A stretch of 64,000 nucleotides of DNA from the NCBI GenBank assembly GCA_973895155.1, contig OZ316898.1:17236001-17300000 (forward strand), read 5' to 3'. The DNA is from Marsupella aquatica (Eukaryota; Marchantiophyta). Position 1 is the first letter of the stretch, and each line of letters opens with the position of its first letter. Positions 36,560 through 48,929 of this stretch are shown here, in pieces. Made by a program: the position numbers and the translations under genes. The notes under the pieces were generated by a model. That model was not told where the DNA came from and searched no databases. It worked only from the letters and a program-made list of their open reading frames with translations.

Positions 36560-37575
36560 CAAGTGTTTTACAACACCCCCTCTTGAGTAAGTTTGAGGAG
36601 AGAAAGGAGGTGATGTCTGCAAAAACGGAGGAGAAGAGAGGAAAAGAAGGAAGGGACCAAGTAAGAATGTCATTCCGTCATGTGCTAGTGGTGAGTATAT
36701 GTGGTGGTTTGGAAGTGGTGGCGCGATTGCTGCATTTGATGTCGGAGGGATGTAGGGGAGTCGCTCGATGGATTCATTTTCTCCTGTCAAGGAGCCTTGC
36801 GAGGAGTGGATCAGTATGCCAAAGACAGAGGAGGAGCTTGGAAGGATCCTTATATGCGGATTGGTGAGCATGCAGCAGGAGAGCCACATGTTCATGTCGT
36901 TGAAGAGTGGAAATGCACGTGCCAAGTACCTCTGAAGTGCAGGTCTTCCAAGAAGTTCTAGCAGATAGAATGCCAATAATGTATAGACGAGTGTATAGAC
37001 GTTGTTATTATGCAGTGGCAGTTAGGCGTAGGCCAAGAATCTACCTGAATTGGGCGGAAGTAAGCAAGGAGGAATTGTCACCAGAGTTCTTGAATGTACA
37101 TTGCGGGAGGCAGAGTATTTCTTGTCAAAATACAGAATGTAGAGAGAAGGTGTTTTTCAGGAGTGTGATGGACCATCTGGTAATTCACGTGATTTAGGCG
37201 ACAATGCTAGAGGCCGACATTTTTGATGTGAGAGACTTCAGTGAGCAAAATAGGGGACTGCTGATCGAAGTAGGCCAGGATGACGTGAATGAGCCGTGAG
37301 TGGAGGAACAAACGACATTGGTCACTGACATAATTTGTAGAGGTGATTGTGAGGATAGTGGGCTCCCTGGGCCCTCACTCCATGTAAAAAAGTGGACCCC
37401 CTGTGATTGGGACCTCTTCCTGTTTACCCCTAAGTGTTATTTTCATTTTACTATAAAAAGGTCCATTATTACCGATAATAATTATGATTATTAGTTCAAA
37501 ATAAATAAAAACTACCTTTCAAGTGTTCGCACGTGTCCTCCACATATTAGTTAAGACTGAGGGCCCAGGGCGCGG
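36560..37575. other. Transposon debris between retrotransposon and F-box relic
   Basis: On the minus strand TCAAGAGGGGGTGTTG at 36573-36588 resembles a copia polypurine tract joined to an LTR start. On the plus strand the frame at 36907-37197, resumed after one stop to about 37299, includes RRRPRIYLNWAEVSKEE, which faintly recalls the RNase H1/viroplasmin-type N-terminal fold. No long terminal repeat pair or intact gene was found. Likely nested and decayed elements. Confidence 0.3.
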
Positions 37576-37577
37576 GC

Positions 37578-38987
37578 TCATCTGAGAAAGATGTTAGTCA
37601 GGTTATCCTTGTCAAAAACAAAGCTGTAGGACTTTGAAAATTTGAAAAGAATGAGATGGCCTGCGTTGGTGAGGGAGCCAATGGAGAGAAGATTCCGGTG
37701 AAGACCAGGCATGACTGTACAAAACTTTGTTGATCTCTTTATTGTAATCGATGGAAATGGTACCATGTCCAGCTACAGGCAACTGAGCACCGCTAGCAAT
37801 AGTCACCAATTCTGAGTGAGAGCCGACGTTGATAGTGCGGAAGACCAAATTGTCTCCTGTAACGTGAGTGCTTGTGCCGGAGTCGAGTATCCACTCGATC
37901 ACTAGGACTATGGCTAGTAGTGTCAAGCTCAGAGTAGTTTGCTTCAAAATACTCACCATGCTCATTGTCGTTGTAGACTTTTGTGGTGTTCTTAGGTCCA
38001 TTGTAGTAGTCAGGAGGGATCTCAACACTGTTGGCTTGAGGTTGGTATCTGCATATCCCAGCAGCTTTGAGTCAAAGATCGGCAATTTGAGAATTGAGTT
38101 TCTTCAAATCACATTTTGGTTCCCAGTGACTGGTCTTTCCATAGTAGTTGCAGGTGCCAATTCGCCACCCACGTCCAACTGAGAGAGCAGGATTGGGCCG
38201 AGATTGAAGTTGAGGCGTGTGGAGGGTTGCGGAAGTTGTTGCGAGGTGGATAAGAATCTGGGCGATGAAAAGGTCAGCCCCGACTGCGAGTGAATGAACA
38301 CGTAACAGCCATAGCTTCTTTGTGAGACTCAGCCTGAGCCTGTTTGCCCTTCCTCCAATATTCATCAGATTGCAAACGTTCAAGAAGGTTAGAACGTGAC
38401 TGAGAGAGTTTGGTTCAGGAGTATGAGAGAGATCAGCACTGAAAATAGAAACAAATGTATCCAGCTGAGTGGAAGGCCTTGTAGTACGATATGCATGAGA
38501 GGAGTTTCGTCCACTTTGGCATTGATACTGGAAAGCTGTCCGACCAGCTCATTGATCTTGTTTATGTAGAGTTCAACAGAGCTCCCCTCGATCATGTGTG
38601 TAGTCTGAAGCCAGACATCAGGAACATCTGGCGTTGCAGTAGATCTCCACAAAAGCGTTGATGGAAATGCTCCCAGCACTTGGCTGGATTGTCGGAGAAC
38701 TTGTCCACTGTGGATAGAAACTTGGACTTCGCTGTAGATGCAAGGATGGCGACCGCTTTGTCCTTCTTCTTCTGTTTCTCCTTGGCGGTCAGATGGGCTC
38801 TGCCATCTATGAAGTGGCCTTTGGCGTCAGGCTTGACATTGAAGTTGAGTTCGTGAAATACATCTTCCTTTCTCAGAAGACTCCTAACCACAAAGGTCCA
38901 GGCCATGTGGTTGCTGGTGCCATCTAGCTTGTCGGTGTCCAAGAATATCCTCAGTAGTTCCATAGTGGAAAGCGATTGATTCACCAA
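37578..38987 (-). pseudogene. Ty1/copia retrotransposon gag-protease fragment
   Basis: In several minus-strand frames one can follow a copia polyprotein start. The gag head is LDGTSNHMAWTFVVRSLLR (38987-38592), then gag middle INKINELVGQLSSINAKVDE (38679-38389). A zinc knuckle CNYYGKTSHWEPKC has its second Cys replaced by Tyr. An aspartic protease core WILDSGTSTHVTGDN (Asp-Ser-Gly active site) is followed by VMPGLHRNLLSIGSLTNAGH. At least two frameshifts and one stop break it. Integrase, reverse transcriptase and RNase H are absent, and I see no flanking LTR pair. A dead, truncated copy. Confidence 0.85.
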
Positions 38988-39017
38988 TGAGAAGAATGGT
39001 AAAACAATACTGAATAG

Positions 39018-39225
39018 TGATGTGTCAGGGAACCTTTCAACCTGAGCAAAGCAATGAGTCGATCGAGTCGAATCTAATCAGATTATGAGTGTCAGCAGTT
39101 GCTCTAATCAAGCAAGGAATATTCTAAGTAGTGCTCGTGTTAGTCAGGGAACTTTCAACCTGAGTACAGGGCGAGTAAGTCTAGAATGCTGCTAGTACTA
39201 AGTGTCAGGGAACTTTCTGTGTTTG
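39018..39225. repeat. Three spaced copies of a 20-bp motif
   Basis: GTCAGGGAACTTTCAACCTG, or a close variant, occurs near 39027, 39153 and 39208, upstream of the retrotransposon gag start (minus sense). It may be what remains of a leader or LTR edge. Confidence 0.4.
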
Positions 39226-39889
39226 TGTGGACGTAACCTTGGAGAAGGGATGTTCAACCACATATTGATTGTGTCAACTACGGAAACGCAAAATTCTGCC
39301 ATTGCATACGAGAGCAAATCAAGCTAGCAAAGATCACCTATAAACATTGCATCTCGCTGAATGTTGTTGAAGGGTTGTGTGATTGCAAGTGGTACGCTGT
39401 CTCTTGCATGTTGGAGAGAAAAGAGACATCACCTATACACCATTTGCAGGTGCTCAGGTTTGCATTTTCGCATTGGGTGATCTTCGTGAATGGGCGGGTT
39501 CAAATAAAAATAAACATCTCCACTAGTCAATAAAAAGAGCACTCCGCAAAAAATAGTATGTAAAACAAAGCTCATATGTAATCTCTCAATAACAACATTG
39601 CAATTAAATGTTGTCCTTGCCAAGTATAGACAAAGATGTAGGACTTATATCACCAAATCCCCAGCTTTCACTAGATAATAAATAGATTTGTGGTTATCCA
39701 AGTGCAGGATTTTAAAGTACCGCCTCTCTGACTACCAAACTAGGGTAATTGATCACTGAGGTCTCTACTGTTTTGACAACAATGCACGTGGGCTTGCATT
39801 TCTACCACTTTGTTCCTCTAAATAATTTGACCATCTCTAGTAGACACGTAGGGCCCGGCCCCTGCCCACCCAGCCTATCATAACTCACT

Positions 39890-40606
39890 CAATTTCTGTT
39901 TTGCTCGGACAACCGTGGGACGAATTAAAACACTGTCCAGAAACAATCCTGCCAGTCTTCCAGAAACCACCTCAACTTGCATCATCAAAAACTTAAACCA
40001 CACCTGCCACTATAAAAGCCTCATTCCATGTCTCATTACTCACCATAAAAGGTGGAACACTAGCACCTTTTGTGGAATACTTGCCAAAATAAGGTTTTCC
40101 AGTCAACACCTTTTGTGGAGCTCAAAGTCCATTCTTGAATCTATACTCTTTACAATGAGAGCTACGGGTTACCCGTAGCCCTTTATAGTGGCAGGTGTGG
40201 TTTAATGGCAACCGGTGAGTCCTCTCTTTCTACTGTGAATTCGCCTACATCAAGTTCTACCCACTTGTTGTTACGGCCCCATATCCAGAGTAATTGTAGC
40301 CTGTCCCTCACCGGACATTCTCCCATTGCTGATTAAGACCTTCTGAAAATTGACAGGTACATGACCAGGTCCCTCTAGATGGAATTTCACAGGCTTGTTA
40401 CTGAATCCTTGGAAGTCATTCATTCCAAGGGAAAAAGATAGTCTCCATGACAAAGTATATGTTCCTGGAGGAAGAGAGCACTGCAAATTCCCCTGTACTT
40501 CAAGCCAACAAACTTTTATCAAATGTGCCACCTCAGCAAACTTGCAGCCTTGAGAGCACAGAAATATATGATCAGAGAACTGTTGATTGCAAAGTTTTGT
40601 CTCCAA
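39890..40606 (-). pseudogene. F-box/PP2 pseudogene, copy C (PP2 exon only)
   Basis: It encodes the PP2 domain in minus sense from GCKFAEVAHLIKVCWLEVQG to the VRAKQKLS-type end, about 90% like copy E. It is dead for several reasons. The acceptor region reads GCTGCAAGTTT instead of GCTGCAGGTTT. One extra base after RMSGEG shifts the frame into a stop at 40271. A 205-bp MITE sits in the 3' part of the exon. No F-box or central exon follows upstream; similarity to copy E stops near 40850. The flanks (39225-40850 versus 48940-50340) show that it arose by segmental duplication. Confidence 0.85.
39997..40201. mobile_element. 205-bp MITE with TTAA target duplication
   Basis: Perfect 20-bp terminal inverted repeats (ACCACACCTGCCACTATAAA and its complement) are flanked by TTAA at 39993-39996 and 40202-40205. 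The paralogous copy E has a single TTAA at the same place (49690-49693, AAAACTTAATGGCAACC), which is the empty site. No coding capacity; an inner palindrome GCTACGGGTTACCCGTAGC lies near the right end. TTAA duplication is the piggyBac habit; a Tourist-type element with TAA is the alternative. Confidence 0.9.
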
Positions 40607-40889
40607 GATCTCTATTAGGCTCTCGTCTCGATCTACACTGGGCCCTTATCTGTCCCCATTCCCTCCGAAGCAGGAACTTCTATACTTGTAAAATTTGGAG
40701 AGCATTGGGCTGAAAGTGCAATTCGAGGCTTTCTTCCTACATCAAATCGTATCGTATTCAATCATTCACGAGAAACAATAACGGTTTTGTATCACAGCTA
40801 GTTCCAGATAAATGGAAATCTTCCTGATAGTAGACAAAAGCCAGGGACTTCAATTCGTTTCCATTTAGAGTTGTCCAATTACTTACAGT

Positions 40890-41630
40890 AGTATGATGAC
40901 GCTTGTCAAACAGAAATTTGTCTATTGTACCGTACAGGTAAGGCTAATTTTGGAAGGACCCCATGGAAAGGGAAACGTGACTAGTGGTGTTTGCGGGGGC
41001 AAAAAATGCCCAACAGGGAGACAAGATCCCAATGGCAAAGAAACCCAATGAAGGGAAGGGAAAGAGGGGAAAACTTGATGAATAACAACAGGGAGACAAG
41101 ATCCCAATGGCAATGCAACCCAATGAAGGGAAGGGAAGGGAAAGAGGGGAAAACTTGACGAATAACACGTCAAAGTTTTGAGGATTTGAACTACCTTTAA
41201 AACTTGTCTAAAATTTTGCTTTTCTCACTTTAATGAACCCCCTTTAAAGTTTTGTAGTTGATTCATTATTGTTAATGGAGGAATCTGCCTGAAGTCAACC
41301 CAAATCTGTCGCACAGATTGAACAGATAAACGCTTCAGAGTTTTGCTTATTTTGAGTTACTGTGCAGCCCTTCAAAGTTGTCTGAAACCTTATTTTTCTC
41401 GCGAAGTTTAATGCACCCCTTAAGTTTTATATTTGATTCATTCATTTTATCACTAATATTGTTAATGGAGAAATCCGCTTTGAACCCAAATCTGTCTCAC
41501 AGATTGACAGATACCGCCCACAAAATACATGAAATCCTCTACTCTCTCCCCTCCTGCCCTGGGCTCCACACTGCGTGCTCATATATTTAAAATGATACCC
41601 GGGAATGATACACACAGTTAGCAATTCAAG
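40890..41630. repeat. Dispersed repeat families next to copy C
   Basis: The segment repeats parts of 32797-32895 and 34345-34520. It contains two tandem copies of a unit with CAGGGAGACAAGATCCCAAT, CAATGAAGGGAAGGG and GGGGAAAACTTGA (about 41010-41165). Then come two diverged copies of a roughly 180-bp family with TTGTTAATGGAG and AACCCAAATCTGTC (41170-41325 and 41355-41600). More distant relatives lie at 34430-34530 and 47665-47885. Confidence 0.7.
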
Positions 41631-44600
41631 GGTACTTTAGCAATTGCCTTAATATACTACTCCAAATCTCCCACGGCCCCAAGAAAAGGAGCACACAGCC
41701 ATGGCCGTGCTTCCTGGCCATAATGTCATCCATCCACTCTGAGCACAAATGCAAGAATCTAATACATTAAAGTAAGAATGATCCTATAAATTTACTAAAT
41801 GACAACAACTTGAACACCTTACTTATAAAGCCCAAAGGGGAAACTAGCTAGAGTAACTAAGGGTCTAGAAGCGAGTAAGGGTCTAGGCTTCTAGAGTGAA
41901 GCCTCTACTTAGACCATGACTCTAAGCCCCACCATAATATATGTGTACTTATATATGTATAAATATGATCATGATATATTATGTATGACATGAATGAGAA
42001 TATATGTACATAGACATGATGGTATGCTATGTATATATATATGACATAAATGATTGAGTTTTAATCATTCATTAATATAATATTTAAAGGATACATTAGT
42101 AAATATATTTTGTGACATTCAACGTTTAACCTGATGGGCAAATTGATGGCTTGCTGGGCACGTAAAACCATCAAATGACGGCCAAAAAATGTGCAATGTG
42201 ATGCATATTCCGTCTCATTCCCCCGAACTCCCCCGGACTCTGGCTTGACTGTCGTCTGTTTATCGAATGGTAACTACGTACATTTCCACTTCTTCACAGC
42301 CAATACCATTTTAATCGTATCACGGGGACGTATATCGAGGGACGCTATTTAGACTTCATCACGCTAGGAATGAGTATTTGTTCCGCTCCCCGAATTGCAT
42401 ATTTTGATCAAGTCTGCTGACTTTCTCACCCTTCACTATTTTTGATCAAGTCCCGTGGACTTCACTTTCCTCTTGGTCTCTAGTGGAGTGTTGTCACTGC
42501 CATTCCGTTGGCTCACAAGGCTGGCCAGACCTTGTAAACTTCTCTCAAGAATCCACTTGGTGGGTCCTCTCACGAAAACACGCCAAAATGGTTATGTGAA
42601 GAACAGAACTATGAAAGCACCGAAATCATAGCACGTAATGAACTTTGGAGAGTCAATCTAAATCCATATCTTTTGGTGACAAGTAATACATTGCATGAGT
42701 AACCCGGCCTCCTACAACTTCTGCCTTACTAGGACAATGACTACTTCTCACCTCACTACTCCAGATTACGTCCTTCTCTATGCTACGAGCTAACGTTTCA
42801 TCAACACAGTTAGTTCCCTCCTCATTTACTACGGGGGCTCCCCCTAAATACTCTCAACCACACCAAGCACACAAGCCCTACAAGGGTGTGGCGGCCACTG
42901 CCCTGGCTGGTCGCTACCCCCTGGCGGCGCCGCTAACCTCAAAACCTATCATGCGGCACACACATGTATCACCAACCTATCCTATCCTAAGGGAGACTGA
43001 CGGTGCCTTTGATGGTGCCCACTACCACTCAGAGACTCACTTGAGTCCACCACCTCCTATCCTATCTATCTACCTTGACTGTCTACCAGCCTCAATCCTC
43101 CTGATCGCCACCACCGGTCCGCCGTAAAGGGAGGGGCCCCTACAATTGTCAAAACTAAAATTTTCTCAGAATTTACTTCTGAAATAACATCTAAGGAGCC
43201 CTCCTCTTCCTGATCACGGATCCGTAAACGGCGCACAAAACGGAGGTCAAACGGCCAAGATATGTTTAAGTTTTTACGGGACATTGTCCCCTCCGTTTCG
43301 TCCGTACAACACCGGGGGGCCCCGGCTTCTCCCACCACAGGGGTCCTGACTTTGCTGCTGCCATCTCCATTTCTGGGAAAACACTAGGGTCCCCGGCTAC
43401 CAGATGTACAGACATCCGTACGGCTCCAACGTGCGGCCTTACCAGAAGCCAGGCACATATTTAGGCACCCACAGAAGGTAAAATTTGTTCTGTCCTCACC
43501 TAGGTTACCGAGGTGAGGGTACAATGTGTGGTACTCTGTGCAGGTGGAGGGAGTTGGAGGGCAAGAAAGTGCAAAGCAACGTAACTTGTTTTAGTGGCAA
43601 TTTTTACCAAATTCCACCTCCCCAATAAGCTTTCGTCACTTTTGGCAAAAATTCACTACTATTTTCCTGTCTCATTAGCCAATGTTCCACCTAATCACAG
43701 GCCCCATTAGCCAGAATTTAACGGTCATCCTTAAATCTAGGGAGATCTAACGGTCAGAAAATAATCAGATAATGAATATTTTGAGCATCCTTTGCTTTGG
43801 TTTGATCTAGGTGCGACCAATCTATTGCAGAGCCTTTTTCCCACTGCTGGCTTGATGCTTCGCCAAGTGGTGGCTTGTTTCACTGCCTCCCTTTCAGAAT
43901 ACTATGTTATGGTTCCCTCTCTTCGTTGAGGCAGAGATTTTGTTTCATTTCCTTCACACACTAGACATTCCTTACTCTTGCAAAAAAGTAAAAACCATAA
44001 AAAAATAAGCTGGTGGAAAGGAAGGAGACCATTCCAGTGGGATGAAAACAATTGACCCAAAATTAGGTTCGGTGGGCAAGGACTTACATTGGGTACTATG
44101 AGCAAGGCAAAAGTACTATGGGCAAGGTAAGAGTACTGCAAGGTAAGAGTACTTTGGCTACTCTTACCTTGCCCATAGTATGCTTACGAGGGTAAAGTAC
44201 TTTGAGAGGTGAGGGTACCGTGTGCATGTGGAGTGAAGAGCAAGCAAGTGCAGGATGTGAGACTATTTTGGCTCATCCAAGGGTGATGAAAAATACTCAC
44301 ATGTATTCAACAGCCAGGATGTGCTCCCGCCTTTTTGTCATTTTTGTAAGCAAAGGATTTTAGGCGGGATCACATAATTATTATAGTGTTTGACTCTTTA
44401 CACTAATAGCACTTAGTCAGTGGAATTTAAATAGGCTCATTGTTTCAGAGCCAATTAGTATATAGAAATAATTAGTTAGTACTTGAAGACGACGGAAGTA
44501 GAATTCAAATAAGCTCTCTGACTTGTGTGTTGGACGTAGAATTCAAGAAAGCTCTCGGACTTTTGTGTGTTCCATGGAAGTAACCTTCAATCCATGAGGT

Positions 44601-45390
44601 GAAAGGTGAACCTTGTATGGCCTGTCTTGACTATCCGCCCAGCACTGCTGAGCTATTGTCACAGTTTCACAAATATCTTGATTATGCTCCAAGAATATCT
44701 TGATTTTAATTACACGACAACTGGCAATAATTGCAGTGCGGGCCGATGCGGCCTGAGCTTAAAAAATCTGAAGACATTCAAGGAACATTTACTCCTTTTC
44801 GTCAATGTGCTTGATTGGAGAAATAGCAGACAGTGTGGTCAACGTGATCCCAGATATCACCAGACTCAATTGCAGAGCTACACAGACGTCGCCTATTCTT
44901 GAAATTGGCAGAACCTTCGCGTTTAGGGGATTATTTGAATGTTGAAGTAAGATGAAGAACCGGGTGAAGAACCCATCATGGAGGAATATGTTTTAGAAGA
45001 AACTGACAGAGCGCACAACATCAAAAAATGGCCCATACCCAATGACGCGTACAACTGAGTGACACAAGATGAATGCAAATCCGTGCCCAAGTTATATAGT
45101 ATCCCAAAGGGGAGGCGGTGATGAATTACACAAGCTACCAATTGGGAAAACCAGCAGTGGAGAAAAAAGCACTGTGCACGTATTTCAAAGTGTAAGACAG
45201 CTACTGTAGAAACAGAAAAGATATGATTCAGAAACAGGAGTCAACCAAGTGTAAGACACTAGAAACAGAAATGATATGATTCAGAAATAGGAGTCCATCT
45301 CGCCTATTTAAACCAAAACCGGGAGGCATCAGATGGAAAGGAACAGGGTCAAGTGCCTCTTGACAGATTGTTTATACATCAGAAGCAGAC
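41631..45390. other. Gene-free region between copies C and D
   Basis: AT-rich low-complexity DNA at 41930-42110, a G+C-rich stretch at 42780-43400 without a recognisable protein, a TTAGCC-type repeat at 43590-43790, a hairpin at 44114-44180, and the duplicated block 44828-45390. No supported gene. Confidence 0.45.
44114..44180. repeat. Perfect 22-bp inverted repeat
   Basis: Arms 44114-44135 (containing GGGCAAGGTAAGAG) and 44159-44180 are exact reverse complements separated by 23 bases. The spacer itself repeats AAGGTAAGAGTACT. A transcript would fold into a 22-bp stem. Confidence 0.85.
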
Positions 45391-45462
45391 CTAATAAATT
45401 GTAATCAAGCAGAGTATCACATAGTAGGTTACTCTCAGTAGTAAACGCGTAATAAATTTTAT

Positions 45463-45939
45463 TTAGATTCCCGCATTTCTAGAAGGAGTTGATCTGTAGC
45501 AAATATAGATGCCGTGTGCATGAAGAAAGTCTGGATTACTCATATAGCCGAGAAACTTTTTCTCTAAGCACCTTCCTTCATCAGAGTTGGATAACTCTGG
45601 TGTAGAAAAAAGATAGTGGTAAATACTAGGCGGAGTCACCCTTTGCTCTACCAAATGCGACAGTGATGCATCCCGAAAGACACGACTAACACAAGCCAGT
45701 CGTGCCACATTCCACGCCGTTAAGAAGCAAAGAATGGACGCTACGCAAGACTCTGGAAGATCTCCCAGCCCAGGAGAGGAGTAGTCTTCTGGAGTGATCT
45801 CCATACCTTCCGCCCGAAAGCAACTAAGCGAGAATATTTTCTTAAGTCTATGAGTCCGAAAACAATTAAGCGAGAACATTCTCATTTGTCTATGCGTCTG
45901 CAGTGACACAGTGGAGTTAGTGGAGTTAGTGTAGTCCAT
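45463..45939 (-). pseudogene. F-box/PP2 pseudogene, copy D (F-box exon only)
   Basis: The minus-strand frame keeps GLGDLPESCVASILCFLTAW and NVARLACVSRVFRDASLS, clearly the F-box of copies A and E, and repeats the MF(S)LNCFR leader segment twice. After the F-box the sequence loses similarity (SLSHLVEQRVTPPSIYHYLF). The conserved NGTQ/donor end of exon 1 and the central and PP2 exons are absent downstream. Not a functional adaptor as it stands. Confidence 0.75.
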
Positions 45940-45959
45940 ACGTGTAGATCAGTAGCATA

Positions 45960-46620
45960 GATTCGTGCAAAGTGATATCTAAATGGTCTTCAAGCGGTCC
46001 TGACCTCTTCTTAGATCATCCAGACCAGCCTAAACTGTACTACGATGTGCGGAGTTGCAACTCATCTTCAGCGGGAGGCTCCAAAACACTACAAAGTCTG
46101 CATAATCGCCCTCCTTTCTCCACAAAGACTCAGCAGCTAGCCAGCGTCCACCATGAAAGCCCGTAGTAGCCATCAAATCGTGCACCGGCCGGCCAGCTGC
46201 TCTTTGGGTCTCGTTGGGTGCCTAGAATTACCGCTTGACACTACCTAGCAGGTACGTCGCTATGACAACTGGGCACCAGTCAGGGCCGATCTCCTTGTCG
46301 CTGTGAAGGCTCCATTGCAATGCAAGCGCCGAATGTGATGAGTATAGTGATCGATCATCGATGAGCCTAGTGAAGGATAGAGAAATCCTAGCTTAAAACT
46401 ACAACGCAAGTTCGCGACATCGTGGGCAGCTCCGTTTCGTCCTTGAACTGCTTGGAATTCACGTCTCAGTGGTAGAATAATAATGAGCCCGAGCGATAAG
46501 AGATCGGTGACAGCAAGCCTTTAGTTAGAATAACCGCAACGGAACATGCTTGCGTACGTAACGCAGCGGAATATTATCGTGTCGATAACTCTCGCTTGTG
46601 GTCCCTCCGTGACTTAATAA
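45960..46620 (-). repeat. Copy of the F-box/PP2 upstream region
   Basis: Matches 32040-32760 in the same order and orientation, including CCAGACCAGCCTAAACTGTA, AGCCAGCGTCCAC and GAGATCGGTGACAGCAAGCC, with small indels. Confidence 0.8.
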
Positions 46621-48569
46621 GTGACAAATTTATTCCACCATGAAAAAAAAATAGAATGAAAGGAAAGAAAAAGTGTTCACCAAAGAGTAGGAACACCAAA
46701 CAAGGAAAATTAAAAGCAAGTGCAAATCTAAGAACTGAAGAAAATAAATGGCCTACCAGTAGTGTCAAACACTACATGTGTGCAAACTCAAGGACTAGTA
46801 TTCCTTTGTACTTTAGTGACGCTTGTCAAACTGAGTAGAGATACTAGGGGTGACGCTATTAGTGTGTGTCAAAGCAAGATTAGAGCCAAGGACGGACAAT
46901 AACAGACATATGTTAACAAATGCCCTAGTTTTGCAGGGCATTAATCCCACAATGTCTACTCTATTTCTAATGCATTTTGTGATTTTTCACTTAGTTTGTA
47001 TTCAAGATCTATGTAGATTGTAACTTTAGGAACATTCGCCTTTATCTTTACTAAAGTTAGAATAAATAAAAATCTCTCAGGCCTTTAAGTGTACTCAGAT
47101 AAGTGTACTAAGGTCCTGTTTTGGAGCGTTATGGACAATAATAGCCTCTCAAAACTTAGATATATGTCCTCTTTCAAGGCATTATGTCCCATAATGCACT
47201 CCAAACAGTACTTTATTGAATATTTAACCCCCTTAATGTTTTCCCTTTCTTTTCAGTTTCAAAGGAGGTCCTCAGACATCCATAACCCCTTGACCAGCCT
47301 AATCAGAATCCCCAGCCAGCCGTGCCCAGTCTCAAATTTTGATGTATATGTGAAACTAGATGTCAGGATTACACTTGCTATGATGGCCTGGTCCAGGAGG
47401 GGGTTATGGGCTTGTAATAAGCTTTAAGCCCTTAGGGCTTAGAGATCTAAAACAAGCCACATAAGGATACATGCTACAATTGCGGATAGGCATTTTATTC
47501 TCTAAATTTGCTGCTAAAGTTTTTACTCTTCAATCAGTGTCTTGCTAAATAATGGAGAAAACACCTGACCTGCACACCAAATGCAAGTTGCTTTTTTATT
47601 AATTAGTGCATATTTAGTTGAAGATATCTTGGATGTCGATGGTTCTTTCATTGTTGTTTTGCCTATTAGATTACTCTGTAACGGCTTAAAAATAGAATTT
47701 GGATGTTTATTTTCTCAATTTATGATGACCCCTTAAGTTGAGTTTCTAATTCGATTCGTTATTTTTAATGTGGACCTTCAATCCCTTCAATCCAAAACTC
47801 TCCCAGATTCAACAGATACAGCCCATGCCCCTGTGCGCCACCTAACGCTGTACCATGCCACGTACTCATGTATTTAAATTGGTACACACACGCCTGTGAA
47901 TTTAATCATTGGCTCTTCAAAGATTAACTACTATAATAGACAATGCCCCCAAAATGTGTCTGCTTTTGCCTCTTTTGTGCCCTCATTGCTCATAAGAGGC
48001 AAGCATACGCCCACAAACTCTTCAATCCCCATATTGATGACTGTCCTCAAGCCATGACATGTCACATGTGATGAGAAACTTACACTACAAAGAGTACTCA
48101 CGTTTGAACTCAATGACTGGGGTTGGATAAATCTACTCGAGTTATGAAAAGGATGCGGGCCAGTGAGTTATATTCAGGGTCTCTAAATTAGTCAATAAGG
48201 TTAGCCCTAACTGCAACACAATCATAACTCTAGATCAAAGTAATTCTAACAAAGTCAAAATGCAATAAAACTAGTACACTAAGGGTTACACACATTTGAC
48301 CTATGGCCACCCAAGGGTGGCCATGGCGCTACAACTCCATTGGGGTCATTGGCTACCCCTAAAGTGAGCCCCAACCAGTCAATCCCACATTGCTACCCTG
48401 ACTTTGCCCACATCAAGTTAGACCCACTTGCTGTCACTCTATGTTAAAACAAATTAGACTGAAAGGATGGATCCAAGGCCTTGATTCTCTTTTCCAAAAT
48501 TTTATGATTTTCTGTTCATTTTGGGGCATGTTTTCAACATGTACTGTCTTGTGATCTCCGTAGTGTGCC
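46621..48569. other. Gene-free region upstream of copy D
   Basis: Dispersed-family copies lie at 47065-47240 (related to 18030-18230) and 47665-47885 (related to 41170-41600). No supported gene. Confidence 0.45.
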
Positions 48570-48747
48570 AAAACACAAACCAAGACCAGTTTTATTTGAT
48601 CTCATAGTTTGCTATTCACAAATACCTGCAAAACACAAACCAAGACCAGTTTTATTTGATCTCATAGTTTGCTATTCACAAATACCTGCAAAACACAAAC
48701 CAAGACCAGTTTCATTTGATTCCATAGTTTGCTACTCACAAATACCT
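48570..48747 (+). repeat. Three tandem copies of a 60-bp unit
   Basis: Units at 48570, 48630 and 48690 begin AAAACACAAACCAAGACCAG. The first two are identical and the third differs at three positions within the unit. Because 60 is a multiple of three, a frame reading KHKPRPVLFDLIVCYSQIPA stays open across it; nothing else suggests it is translated. Confidence 0.9.
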
Positions 48748-48929
48748 TGTCTTGCTTTGTGTTCCAGCAGTATGGAGGTCACAGAATTAACACACAGAGT
48801 CAGTCCTTAATTATAGGACACAGAGTCACTCCTCTTCCAAAACCAAGGCTGTCTCCGAGCCACTGCCCATCCGAGCTCTTGTGTTGTGGAGACTTTATAC
48901 TATTGACGAGTCTACTCTTGAATAAAACT

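Noticed and set aside
42780-43127. 115-codon Pro/Ser/Thr-rich frame in a G+C-rich stretch
   Set aside because: Low complexity with no recognisable domain and no flanking exons.
48565-48810. Protein made of three 20-residue repeats
   Set aside because: The frame is a by-product of a 60-bp tandem repeat. No start context, splice partner or family resemblance.
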